From NCBI RefSeq assembly GCF_029931775.1, contig NC_079321.1, forward strand, positions 12,668,501 to 12,732,500: a stretch of DNA of 64,000 bases. The letters run 5' to 3'. A program made the position numbers and the translations under genes. This DNA is from Euleptes europaea (Eukaryota; Chordata; Lepidosauria; Squamata; Sphaerodactylidae). Below are positions 1 through 10,288 of this stretch, in pieces (the stretch's first letter is position 1; each line of letters starts with the position of its first letter). The notes under the pieces were generated by a model. It searched no databases, was not told the origin of the DNA, and saw only the letters and a list, made by a program, of their open reading frames with translations.

Positions 1-190
1 TCAACTCAGGCAAAGAGTGTTCTTACAGTAGAGATGTTAAAAGGCTAGTACCTGAAGCATCTATTCGTAAGGTTTTATTTATTTGTGGCATTTGTATGCT
101 GCTCCACCCCCCACCCCCCAAAGGGATCCAAAGAAGTTCATACCAAGCATATCAACTACAAATTAAATAAATGCAAAGAAACAAAACACA

Positions 191-698
191 GGGCTTTTAC
201 GCATTCTCAGTTTCCTCGCGTCTAACACACAAACACATGAAGCTGCCTTATACTGAATCAGACCCTTGGTCCATCAAGGCCAGTATTGTCTGCTCAGACC
301 GGCAGCAGCTCTCCAGGGTCTCAGGGTCTTTACATCACCTACCTGCCTAGTCCCTTTAATTGGAGATGCTGGGGATTGAATCCAGGACCCTCTGCATGCC
401 AAGCAGATGCTCTGCCACTGAGCCACAGCCCCTCCCTAACTTCCTGTTTCCTCAGGGGAAGGGGGGACTTTCAGTTCTGTAGCATTTTGCTCCCTCTGAT
501 GGTCGATTCGACATCACACTGCTTTAAATTAAGCGTTTCTCCCTGCAGTTTAAATCAGCAGCTTTTTGAGCTTGATAAAAATTTGTGTTATATCAAATTG
601 ACCACTAGAGCGAGCAAAATGAATGCAGAACTGAACCCCCCCCCCCACTGAAGAAACACGAAGTTAGATGGGAGGAAACTGAGAATGCATAAAAGCCC
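191..698. mobile_element. Fold-back/TIR MITE with ~100-bp arms
   Basis: The left end (gggcttttacgcattctcag) is matched in inverted orientation at the right end. The similarity continues inward for about 100 bp per arm, through the tttcctc, ttgctc and ctctgatggtc/gaccactagag blocks. The flanks carry a possible 5-bp duplication acaca (186-190 and 699-703). The left arm is split by a tRNA-derived SINE. There is no coding capacity. The superfamily is not certain. Confidence 0.7.
226..437 (-). mobile_element. tRNA-Ala-like SINE inside the MITE
   Basis: Read on the minus strand, it starts with a tRNA-like head (gtggctcagtggcagagc as A box, ggattcaatcccc as B box, a GGC anticodon-like loop) and ends in cagcttcatgtgttt. 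The 5-bp motif ctaac occurs on both sides and fits a target duplication. At least six more copies lie in this window. It is a retroposon, not a tRNA gene: the acceptor stem is not closed and a long unrelated body follows. Confidence 0.85.
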
Positions 699-956
699 AC
701 ACAGATCTGGTGCTGGTCCTGATGGACGAGGGTACCTAACTCAGGCGCCAGGCCAAGAGTCCTTTGGCTCTTGCCCTTCAGCTCTTGGCCAAATGCTTGT
801 ACCTTTGCCACACTGAGGTGTTAAGTACCTACAAGAAGAGGAAGACCAGTTTAGCTTGCTGCCAGCAAGCCCTTCCTCACTCCCCCCCCCCAGTGCAAGA
901 GTCTGGGGAGCTGGACTTTAATTTCCTCTTACATCTTCCAAAGCCAGGGCTACAAA

Positions 957-1175
957 TAGGGTTGCCAACTTCCAGGTGACGGCTGGAGATCTTCTGGGAT
1001 TACAACTCATCTCCAGGTGACAGAGATCAGTTCACTTGGAGAAAATGGCGGCTTTGAAAGATGGACTCCAGGGCATTATACCCCGTTGAAGCCCTTCCCC
1101 TCCCCAAACCCCACCCTCCCCAAACCCCACCCCCAAAATCTCCAGGTATTTCCCCACTTGGAGCTGGCAAACCTA
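957..1175 (+). mobile_element. hAT-type MITE, 'TAGGGTTGCCA' family
   Basis: Starts tagggttgccaa and ends gctggcaaaccta, which are terminal inverted repeats. The flanks gctacaaa and gccacaaa are an 8-bp duplication with one mismatch. This is the most frequent MITE in the window, with well over ten copies or pieces. The 8-bp duplications and TAGGG ends point to the hAT superfamily. No coding capacity. Confidence 0.85.
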
Positions 1176-2486
1176 GCCACAAAGGATCGCATGCTCTGCT
1201 GCTACAGGGGATTTCTTTTTCATGCTAAGCCACATGCAATGGACTCAGTTACTGTAAAAACTCATGGCCAGCACTACACAGACGTTTATATGGCCATCTC
1301 AATCTAATTGCTGTTGAAAGCCACATACTTCAAGCAGCCAGTCAGCTGCTTCCTGTCCTGCGAAGCTATGGTTGACTACCCAAAGACCGACCTGCCCCAG
1401 CAGGCCAAGAAGGCTCCAAGCTGAAGCCGTTAGTGTGAAAAGGAAACCAAATATTAAGAGTTTTCTGTGCACTTGAAATATTACTACTTTGGGGAGACAA
1501 TCCGGACTCATTTAGGAGAAGAACCCAATGGTTTTCTTTGCCTGCTTCCATCCCGTGATTCCATCTTCTGAAAATCCTTTGAAGAAAGGAAATAAGGGCT
1601 TATCCATACAGATCTCAAACTGTGCAATTGCCACCAGATTTTCCCTCCACAGGCAAGCCACAGAGAGGAGAACAGAATTTAAATGCCTAACCGTTTACGT
1701 GGAATGTGTGAATACCACAAGCAGCTCTAAGCACACACACACACACACACTTAAATAGTACTTCCTGATGTATGGATCACTGATATGGGGAAAGGGTTGT
1801 GGCAGCAGCCATACAAACTTGCACAGGCTTACAAGCAAACGGAAGCAGCTCAAAATCCAGTGACGGGGCCAAGGAAATCCACCTCAACATAAGCCTACTG
1901 GTCCTTCTATTGATTCTGGCCCCAGAGCAGTGGCATCTACTGGTGGCTCAGAAAACCCCTAACAGCAATCAATTACTGCGCCTACGCTGCAATCCTAAAT
2001 ACTGCACGCATCTTTAGAGAAATGACAATTCCCCTTAACGGCATGAGAAAGCACTGCTGGGTACCCCGTATAGCAGCACATCCTATTTCCAGGTGACTGA
2101 CAATTTTGTAGAAATGGTTGGTGACTTCCTTGGTTTTGTTTGCTCTGCTGCCCGGCACGTTCATCGCAATAAAAAAGAGGACCACGTTTCAGAGCTGGCC
2201 CTTGATTTGTAAATCTGCCCAAGGGACAGCACAGAAAGGGGAGGGGTGTAGCAAAATGTTAATCTACTGCACTTCTATACGTCAAGAGTTAATCCGGCAA
2301 TCTGCAGCTGTTGTGTCAGAAACTGAAGAACCTCTCCGGTTATGAAATGCTGTGAACTAACCAGCACAAACCAACATATTTTGGGTAAAGGGAAGCACTT
2401 CGGAAACTGGGAGGGGGTTGGTTTTTTTAAAAAAATCTAATATCTGCTTGAACTGCCGCAGGAAAGCAGATAAATTTTAATCTCCA
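1176..2486. other. No gene recognised; SLX9 flank or intron
   Basis: I see no exon with splice borders and no known repeat here, apart from a short (CA)n run at about 1733-1750. If SLX9 continues leftward, this is intron. Confidence 0.5.
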
Positions 2487-2890
2487 CATAGAATCATAGA
2501 GTTGGAAGGAGCCACCAGGGTCATCTAGTCCAACCCCCTGCAATCTACCTCCCCACCACACACACCCAGTGACCTCCATGCCCAGAAGATGGCCAAGATG
2601 CCCTCCTTCTCATGATCTGCCTAAGGTCATAGAATCAGCATTGCTGACAGATGGCCATCTAGCCTCTTCCTAAAAACCTCCTGCGAAGGAGAGCTTACCA
2701 CCTCCTGAGGAAGCCCGTTCCACTGAGGAACCGCTCTGACTGTTAGAAAATTCTTCCTAATGTCTAGACGGAAACTCTTTCAATTTCAACCCGTTGGCTC
2801 TGGTCTGACCTTCTGGAGCGACAGAAAACAACTTGACACCATCCTCTATATGACAGTCCTTCAAGTACTTGAAGATGGTTATCATATGCA
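2487..2890 (-). mobile_element. CR1 LINE 3' fragment
   Basis: Antisense CR1 3' end. It begins with the characteristic terminus (minus strand ...ctctatgattctatg), followed by the end of the reverse-transcriptase frame and the short 3' UTR. It is the same family as 31955-33376 but much shorter. 5'-truncated, as usual for CR1. Confidence 0.85.
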
Positions 2891-3602
2891 AACGGACAAT
2901 ATAATGAGGAAACTCATCGGTTTACACAGATTTGGCTTTTAAACAAAATCATTATCTGAACTCTTCAGCACAGTCCCAAACCTTTCTGTGTTACTGGGTG
3001 ATGGGGATACTAATAAAAGATAAGGAACCAGTGAAGTTTAACAAGGCATGATATTGCCTGCTCTTGGCAGGTAACTGGTGTCAGCGTTATTCTTTTTCTC
3101 TCCTCCCCCCAGCAATGACCCTCAGCAAGTACCAGAAGCTGCTGTGTGCACCTCTGATAAATATATGAGGTGCAGAAAAATAGCGCCGCGCTTTGGTAGA
3201 CCAGCCCAGTTCTAAAAAACTGCTTCTGACCCAGCAGCAATACAGATATTTTTTCCTGTGGATAAGTGAATACAGCAGAACACAGGAAAGGCATAACTAG
3301 ACGTTGCTGTGGAAAGCTTATTGCAGAAACCCACTGCTCATTCATAGAACTCACATTTTGAAATAAAATTATGCAGTATGTGGTGTGCCCGCTCAATTCC
3401 AGGGGCTTTGGATATCCCAGCTTACTTTAAGTGCATTATTTTCTATAGCAGTCTCATCATATAACATAGATCTAAGGTGAGAGGACCCCAAGTGAGGTGA
3501 TAATCATGAAGTTACAAGGAATGGGGCAGCTTGGAAGTAGCAACCACTGGCAACCACCACTCCTTAACTTTATTTTTGTATCCAAATTTTTGCTTCCTTG
3601 GG
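2891..3602. other. No gene recognised
   Basis: A 128-codon minus-strand frame (3010-3396) has no recognisable domain or splice logic, and I regard it as chance. No repeat identified. Confidence 0.45.
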
Positions 3603-3915
3603 TATAGTGGTTAAGTGTGGTATGGTGGTTAAGAGTAGTGGTTTGGAGCGGTGGGCTCTAATCTGGAGAACCGGGTTTGACTCCACACACCTCCACATGA
3701 GCAGTGGCCGCTAATCTGGTAAAGTGGGTTTGTTTCCCCATTCTGACACATAAGGCCAGCTGGCTGACCTAGGGCTAGTCACAGGTCTCTTAGAGCTCTC
3801 TCAGCCTCACCTACCTCACAAGGTGTCTGTTGTGGGGAAGGGAAGGTAAGCCGATCTGATTCTTCCTTAAGTGGTAGAGACAGTTGGCATATAAAAACCA
3901 ACTCTTCTTCTTCTA
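3603..3915 (+). mobile_element. Sauria-type SINE
   Basis: tRNA-like head (ggtggttaagagtagtgg, then a degenerate B box ggtttgactcc), body with ctctctcagcctcacctacc, and the tail ataaaaaccaactcttcttc. Typical full-length squamate SINE, partly decayed. The same family recurs at 8590, 13552, 17178, 38043, 40508, 44459, 53385 and 54710. Confidence 0.85.
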
Positions 3916-4060
3916 TTTTAGACCAGTCACTGAACGACTGGAGTTAGCAAAAGGGGAAGAGATACTCTAGGTCTGTGGAATAGGGTTACTCAGATGAACA
4001 TTACCTAAGTGCATTTTCTAACGTTCTCCTTCCTTCTCACCCACTAAAATCTGAAATGTA

Positions 4061-4486
4061 CCGTATTTTTCGCTCCATAGGACGCACCTTTCCATAAGAC
4101 GCACCTAGTTTTTAGAGGAGGAAAACAAGAAAAAATCTGTGCTCCCCCCACCCCGCTTCCCAGCTGGGAGGTGGGCGGGCGCACAGAGCAGGCTGGGAGG
4201 CGGGCGGGCGCACAGAGCGGGCTGGGAGGTGGGCAGGCGCGTCAAGCCGGCTCTGTGCTCCCCCCGCTTCCCAGCTGGGAGGCGGGCGGGTGCACAGAGC
4301 GGGCTGGGAGGCGGGCGGGCGCACAGAGTGGGCTGGGCACGCTGGAACGGCGCGAGGCGGCTTTCCCCGGCCGACTCCCAGCGCGCCCAGCCGGCTCTGT
4401 GCGCACATTCGCTCTATAAGACGCACAGACATTTCCCCTCACTTTTGAGGAGGAAAGAAGTGCGTCTTATGGAGCGAAAAATACGG
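4061..4486. mobile_element. Tc1/mariner-like MITE with GC-rich tandem core
   Basis: Perfect or near-perfect inverted termini (ccgtatttttcgctccata, continuing into gacgcac) are flanked by TA on both sides (4059-4060, 4487-4488), as for Tc1/mariner insertion. The centre (about 4140-4400) is not unique sequence. It is a GC-rich tandem array built on a unit of about 30 bp (gctgggaggcgggcgggcgc + acagagcgg) in several degenerate copies. No transposase. Confidence 0.75.
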
Positions 4487-4805
4487 TAATTTTAAATCAC
4501 ATTTCTTCTCCGAAAGCTCTCTGCCAGCTACCTCCCCAATTCCAGTCTCAGTCATCCAACACAATCCGACTTAACGGGGTACCAAAGCGGTTACAACCTT
4601 TGCTATGTCACCCTTTTCGTCCAAAGAGCTTTTAAAAAAATAATAATAATGACATTTTCACCTCTCCCCCTCTAAACAGATTGGCCTTCTAAGCACAGCC
4701 AGCGCAGATGCTAGAGTCAACAGGCAGTGAAGATTCAAAGTCTAAAAATTAGGAAGGGTTTCCACAAGCGGCCAGGAAGAGAAAAACAAGGTACATTAAT
4801 GAGTA

Positions 4806-5045
4806 TAGCATAAATATTTATTTTTATTTACCTTTATACCCCCACCTTTCTCCCCAATGGGAACCCAATGCAGCATAGATTGTTCACCTCCATTTTGCCC
4901 TCCCAACAACCCCGTGTGGCAGGTTAGGCTGAGAGTGTGTGACTGGCCAAAGGTCACCCAGCAAGTATCCATAGCAGAGTGAGGGTTCGAATCTGGGTCT
5001 CCCAGTTCCTAGTATGACACAGTAACCACAAAACCACACTGCATG
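4806..5045 (-). mobile_element. tRNA-derived SINE with (AAT)n-type tail ('type D')
   Basis: On the minus strand: a tRNA-like head with B box (ggttcgaaccctc on the plus complement), then a body with tgaccttnggccagtcac-like and tgaggataaaat-like blocks, ending in ...ggtataaaggtaaataaa. The family recurs at 5551, 20432, 25295, 26505, 34353, 49365 and 63095. Confidence 0.75.
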
Positions 5046-5550
5046 CGAAACATTTTGGAGGAATAAAATATGGGTAGGTCAGGGGTTATTGGTACAAAAA
5101 CCACCTAGGCTGTGCAAGTTTTAAAAATCACACCTCATAATTACACCAGCTTGTAAAAGCCTGCCATAGAACATTTCTATCAGCCAAGTTTATTATGATT
5201 TACACCCTCCAATCTAAATAGTACTTAAATAAAATTAAACAAGACAGATCCCCTGATGAAAGCCTGTAATCTAAACACTAGACAAAAGAAAAACCAAGAG
5301 TGGTAAGGGATGGGGTGAACTGAACATAAATCTAGTGAAAAGCACTACAATTTGTAAATATTCATGTAATCACTGCCACTCGTTTTCAAACTGTTATGAA
5401 GTCAGCTTCAGATAAGGAACAAGGGGTCCGCATGACTTCAGAAGTTGTCAAAGTGGTGATATTAAAGTGGGGAGGGGAGGGCGGTCCAGGTCTGCCAAGG
5501 TTAGAATTTTACGAATTGGCAAAACAGCGGGTGGTACCCATTCCTCATAG
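5046..5550. other. No gene recognised
   Basis: AT-rich unique sequence with no exon or repeat that I can support. Confidence 0.45.
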
Positions 5551-5790
5551 TACTGGACAGCGTGGTGTAGTGGTCAGACTAGGATCTAGGAGACCCAGGT
5601 TCAAATCCCCACTTTGCCATACAAACGTGCTGGGTGACCATGGGCCAGTCGCACACTCTCATCTTAGGATACCTCTGAGGGCTGTTCTGAGGATAAAACT
5701 GGGGGAAAGAGAACCATGTAAGCTGCTTTGCGTTCACCACTGGAGAGAAGGGCGGGGTATAAATGAAGCAAATAACTAGCAATACAGAAG
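5551..5790 (+). mobile_element. tRNA-derived SINE, type D
   Basis: Head gcgtggtgtagtggtcagac, B box ggttcaaatcc, body to gggcggggtataaatgaagc. Same family as 4806-5045 in the opposite orientation. Confidence 0.8.
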
Positions 5791-5820
5791 CGGACCACAA
5801 ACAGCAAAGGCGCAGTATAC

Positions 5821-6330
5821 AAGAACATAAGAAAATCCATGCTGGATCAGACCAAGGTCCATCAAGTCCAGCAGTCTGCTCACAGTGGCCAACCAAGTGC
5901 CTCTAAAAGGTAAAGGTCCCCTGTGCAAGCACCGGGTCATGCCTGACCCACTGAGTGACGTCACATCCCGACGTTTACTAGGCAGACTTTGTTCACGGGG
6001 TGGTTTGCCAGTGCCTTCCCCAGTCATCTTCCCTTTACCCCCAGCAAGCTGGGTACTCATTTACTGACCTCGGAAGGATGGAAGGCTGAGTCAACCTTGA
6101 GCCGGCTACCTGAAACCAGCTTCCGTCGGGATTGAACTCAGGTCATGAGCAGAGCTTTGTCAGCAGTACTGCAGCTTACCACTCTGCTCTATGGGGCTCC
6201 TAAGGTGCCTCTAGGAAGCCCACAAACAAGACAACTGCAGCAGCATTGTCTTGCCTGTGTTACACAGCCCCTAATAGAATAGGCACGCTCCTCTGATCCT
6301 GAAGAGAATAGGTATGCATCATGATTAGCA
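5821..6330 (-). mobile_element. CR1-like LINE 3' end, split by a SINE
   Basis: Antisense 3' terminus (aagaacataagaaaatccat, then gctggatcagaccaagg) and a body with aagcccacaaacaagacaac and gagaataggtatgcatcat. It is interrupted by the SINE at 5906-6204. Other copies of the same family are at 6778-6870 (plus), 54020 and 54262. Confidence 0.7.
5906..6204 (-). mobile_element. tRNA-derived SINE, third family ('type B'), nested
   Basis: The minus strand reads gagccccatagagcagagtg (tRNA-like head), gagttcaatcccg (B box), a body with ggttgactcagccttccatc, and a tail ending in ggtgcttgcacaggggacc. The perfect 9-bp motif gtgcctcta occurs on both sides (5897-5905, 6205-6213) and is its target duplication within the older LINE fragment. 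Confidence 0.8.
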
Positions 6331-6714
6331 GCCACAGGGCTGGGAGAGGTGGGCCTTTCTTAGTAGCCACTGCAGCCACCAGGTAAGTGGGTGGGAAGGA
6401 AGAGGAGTCCTTCTCAGGCTCAGAATTCACGCTGGAGAAACTCATACTCATCGGCACTGGAAGATGAGCGTTCAGAGTCTTGGATGTCCTTATTCTAAAC
6501 TAAGCTATTGTGAGCTCTGGGGGAATCCCTGGTTAGTAGACAGCTAGGTGATTGGTTCAAGAGACCAAGCAGGGAAGCTTATTTGCAAAGCAGAAGATCT
6601 GATTATCTCTCCTCTTACCCGCCGAAGGCCACCAGTGTCAGAAATTACTAACACAGGTGTGTGGACAAGTAGAGGGGGGGGGGTAGATGCATGCTAGTAA
6701 CTTACTGCCAAAAA
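6331..6714. other. No gene recognised
   Basis: Unique-looking sequence. No exon supported. Confidence 0.4.
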
Positions 6715-6870
6715 CCCCCAAATCAGTGGGTTATAGATCAAATCAAGCTTGAACTGATCTTAGAGGCTAAAGTGACTGCTGGTTGGCCACTGTGTGAACA
6801 GACTGCTAGACTTGATGGACCTTGGTCTGATCCAGCATGGCCTTTCTTATGTTTTTATGTTCTTAGGAGA
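6715..6870 (+). mobile_element. BovB scrap joined to a CR1-like 3' end
   Basis: 6715-6777 matches part of the RTE/BovB copy at 36170-36230 (ggttatagatcaaatcaagc followed by the tgaactgat block). It is then followed without a gap by a CR1-like 3' terminus (gactgctagacttgatggac ... cctttcttatgttt). Confidence 0.6.
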
Positions 6871-7581
6871 CATTGCTTAACATAGAATTCAGGTGCCAAG
6901 AGGCACACAGGTTCTCAATGCCCACACTGTTGCCTTAGCAACACCAAGTGCTGGGGAAGAAAGGGAAGGAAGAAACTTCCCCCTCCCTGCCACCCCGGCA
7001 ACTGACACGGCAGTCGCAGACAGGGGATCAGGGCCCATGTGTGGGCAACGATCGTGTAAATTTAGAACTTTTAGGAAGGGGGAGAGAGAAATCCCCCAAG
7101 CATTTGCCTGTGTCACTTGTAATTGTCCGCAGCATTTTTGAACTGAGCCGGGGGGAATTCACTGTTCACTAGTGCTAAAGCCTTTTCCACATTAGGCATG
7201 ATTCTTCTGGAGGCAGAATCTGAGTTGCCTTCAACTTTCGCTGACCCCTTGCCCATGAAGAATCACAGCCTCAAGCCAATTTCATCCAGTGTGTCACATT
7301 TGTGAACTCCTTCAAATCTGGAGCACAACCAACTTGGCAGATGGGGGCAAGCCACAAACTGTTTTTACCCAGCTCGTCTACCAAGTGCTTGTGTGCCAAA
7401 AAGTAAGCTGAAGAGTCACCCTTACAGGCTACTCTAACCTGGGGGGTGGGGACTAATAGATAAATGGTTAATGTTTAATAGCAACCTAACAGTCCCTTGT
7501 TACTACAGAGCTTTTACGCTCGCTTGTTTGAACGCCGCTCCTTCGGTGGTGTTAAATGGAAGATACGATAACTTTCATTAG
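6871..7581. other. No gene recognised
   Basis: No frame with domain similarity. The short frames here overlap on both strands and look like chance. Confidence 0.4.
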
Positions 7582-7705
7582 AATCATAGAGTTGGAAGGT
7601 ACCACCAGGGTCATCTAGTCCAACCCCCTGCACAATGCAGGAAATTCACAACTACCTTCCCCCCACACCCCCAGATGCCCTCCCTCTCATCATCTGCTTA
7701 AGGTC
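7582..7705 (-). mobile_element. CR1 LINE 3' fragment
   Basis: Short antisense CR1 end (agaatcatagagttggaagg, caccagggtcatctagtcc, then the caatgcagg block). Confidence 0.8.
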
Positions 7706-8589
7706 ATCTGCTTATTCAGATAGACTTTGCCCTTGTGATCTGAAAAGAGTTGACACACCACTTCATATGATGTTGGAAAGTTCCCAATGCAATTCTTATT
7801 GTGATCAATGGATTACCCCTATTTTAATCAAATTACCTGCCACCGTAACAAAAGATAATATAGTCCCCTTTTTGCTGGTGGATAGAGATCCAAGAACAAC
7901 ACTGGTGGTGGCCAAATATCTCTCCCCCATATTTTCCTGAAATAAATAAATGCTCCCCATTTACTGCTCAAGACCTTTGGGTCATGGGAGCTTGAAAAAG
8001 AAAAGGAAAAGTTAATGCTGAAATGCCATGTCAACTTCATTCTACAATGGTAGAGAGGCTCTCTACAATCTGGGCAACTTGGGAGAACCACAAGTCCCCA
8101 GAAATATTTGTGTGCCCAGAAACCTGTGGAATTGGGACCAAAGGTGGCCACCTACTGACAGAAAGCAAAAGCAACAGCAGAAAGATAATCCAAGCACATT
8201 AAAACCTACGCTCACCACAAATGCCCCAATGATGCAAAAGAGCGCTCTTTTTGGAATGTAACCCAAAACACTGTGATAGGATAATGAGCCAGAACAGTAG
8301 CAGAAAAGCTGCACCAATAAAGCATTTTTAGAGCAAAGACATTCTTTGCGTTTAATCTTCAAACGCTTCTTGTCGAAATTCAGGTTAACAGCCAAATTGC
8401 TTGGCAGACATATTGGGAATGAAGTGGTAAGGCTGGTTAGGAAAAGGGTTATTGAATTTGACCGCACCAGCGTACAGGCTCATGCATGGCGGGTACAATC
8501 ACCTTTTGCAATGGGGATTTGCCTCCCTTTCACCCTCTGTCTGTGTCCAAGCCTCCTTACGACTCCTGGCCATAGACACGCTCATGTTG
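7706..8589. other. No gene recognised
   Basis: A 134-codon minus-strand frame (8063-8467) is serine/phenylalanine-rich with no domain. I do not call it a gene. Confidence 0.4.
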
Positions 8590-8878
8590 AGTAGTGGGTT
8601 GGAGTGGTGGATTCTGATCTGGAGAACGGGGTTCGATTCCCCACTCCTCCACATGAGCGGCGGAGGCTAATCTGGTGAACCGGGCTGGTTTCCCCACTCC
8701 TCCACGTGAAGCCAGCTGGGTGACCTTAGACTAGTCACAGTTCTATTAAGAGCTCTCTCAGTCCCACCTACCTCACAGGGTGTCCGTTGTGGGGAGGGGA
8801 AGGGAAGGTTATTGTAAGCCAGTTTGATTCTGCCTTAAGTGGTAGAGAAAGTTGGCATATAAAAACCAACTCTTCTTC
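8590..8878 (+). mobile_element. Sauria-type SINE
   Basis: Lacks the first part of the tRNA head. It has gaacggggttcgattcccca (B box), the cacctacctcacagggtgtc block and the tail ataaaaaccaactcttcttc. Confidence 0.85.
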
Positions 8879-9602
8879 ATGTTAGGCAGACTAAAGGTCC
8901 TGCAAGCAACAGAACTTGCTCATGCCTAGGGGAAAGTATGCACTGCAGCTATTAAAAAGACTTAAATTGATTAGAATTTTGTCATATGTGGAAGCTGGCA
9001 TTATATGTTTTAAAAATGCAATATATTGTTGCTAGAGAAAGGGGAAGAGTTCAGGAATAGGGCACCAAGTCAGGAAATTAAGCTGTCTGGAAGAAACAAA
9101 AATGATGCTGTCATCCTCTGGGTGTGGTCTGTGAACTTCTAGCCACTAAGTTTCAACGTGTCAAAGAATGTCTGAACTGTTGTCAGTAAAAGAAGGCTGA
9201 CAGATAAGTTCGATTTCTGTGAGGGAGTTTAGTGGGGGGGGGGGAATTCACAAAGAACTTAGAGACAGGAAAGGCTATAGACAGGAAGGGAGTAGTCATT
9301 CAAGGAAGCTCTGAAGACAGGAAAAGCAAAGAGGAATTGAGAGGGAGAAGAGAGGAGACGAAATTTCACATGTTGGTTTGCAACCAAGCAACCAAACATT
9401 GGCTGCAAGCCTCTACTTAACTATAAATTATATTTGAGAGCACCCGGCTGTTTATACAAACTTCTGTCCCGATCTAACAAATCCTGAACTTATTTCAAGT
9501 CTCGTTTCAAACATGAGTAAATAAAACCAGCCGTTGAAACCAGCACAGAGCACCCACTACCTACGGCAAGACTGTAAATTCTCATCTCTCGAACATGTGA
9601 TC
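8879..9602. other. No gene recognised
   Basis: A short G run near 9233 and purine-rich sequence. No exon or known repeat supported. Confidence 0.4.
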
Positions 9603-9838
9603 TCAGAGACAAGACGTTAAATGGGACCTGGGTGGCAGAGGCTACCCCAATTTCGCTAGATTTCAAAAGCTACGTAGAGTCCCATCCTGGTTAGTGTTTG
9701 GATGGGAGCCCACCAAGGAAACCCAGGGCTGTTATGCAGAGGCAGGCAACAGCAAACCACCTTGGTTCGTCCCTTGCCTTGAAAATGTTATGGGGTCACC
9801 ACACGTCAGCTGCAAATTCATGTGAATACCTACCAGGC
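9603..9838 (+). mobile_element. 5S-rRNA-derived SINE, decayed
   Basis: Retains 5S-like gttagtgtttggatgggagc, then the SINE body (aggcaacagcaaaccacctt, cttgccttgaaaatg). The 5' part of the 5S head is degenerate. Confidence 0.7.
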
Positions 9839-10288
9839 TAGGGTTGCCGACCGCCAGGTACTTAGCAAAAATAAAGCACCGATACTAAATAGACAAGCTT
9901 GTGTGAAATAATAGTATCAAGCTCACTAAGTTATATGCAAAAGTGTGATTATATTATATACAAGTGCAAGGAGCCAACAATGATAAGGATACATACATGA
10001 ACATATATACAAAGATAGAATGTAGCTAGCAAGCTACCAAACAAGATGGTCAATTTCAACAATTTCAACAGTTTCAACAATTGTCTTTCAAAGGTAAGTA
10101 CAATGACTTATTCTATAGATTTCTTTCCAGGGAAGAAGATGGAGCCTGGAGCAGATAGAGGCACATCAAAGCTGGCTCCGGATGGTTTCAATGCTTTCAC
10201 TGTCAAAAGACAGCTTCCTCAGCCAAAAGCCTCAGGATGTTTCTCCTTATAATCACAATGTATTCTTAAAACATGTATCTTTTTCCTT
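9839..10288 (-). mobile_element. Penelope-like short element in a MITE remnant (decayed)
   Basis: About 25 bp of the hAT MITE left end (tagggttgccgaccgccagg) stops at the same MITE position at which the element at 57253-57827 is inserted. The following sequence resembles that element: compare its first ~25 bp, and the block gtttcaa ... tcag ... gtttctccttat with gtttcaa ... tcag ... gtttctcttat at 57596-57650. A degenerate hammerhead-like core lies on the minus strand at about 10177-10226. The right end is not found; the DIRS fossil follows. Confidence 0.5.

Noticed and set aside
286-651. 121-codon frame near the left edge
   Set aside because: Reads through an antisense tRNA-like SINE and the arms of a MITE.
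4112-4489. Overlapping alanine/arginine/proline-rich frames on both strands
   Set aside because: They translate the GC-rich tandem core of a MITE.
10177-10226. Third hammerhead as a functional ribozyme
   Set aside because: CTGAGGA and GAAAC are in the homologous positions, but helix II and III pairing is poor. Treated as a decayed relative only.
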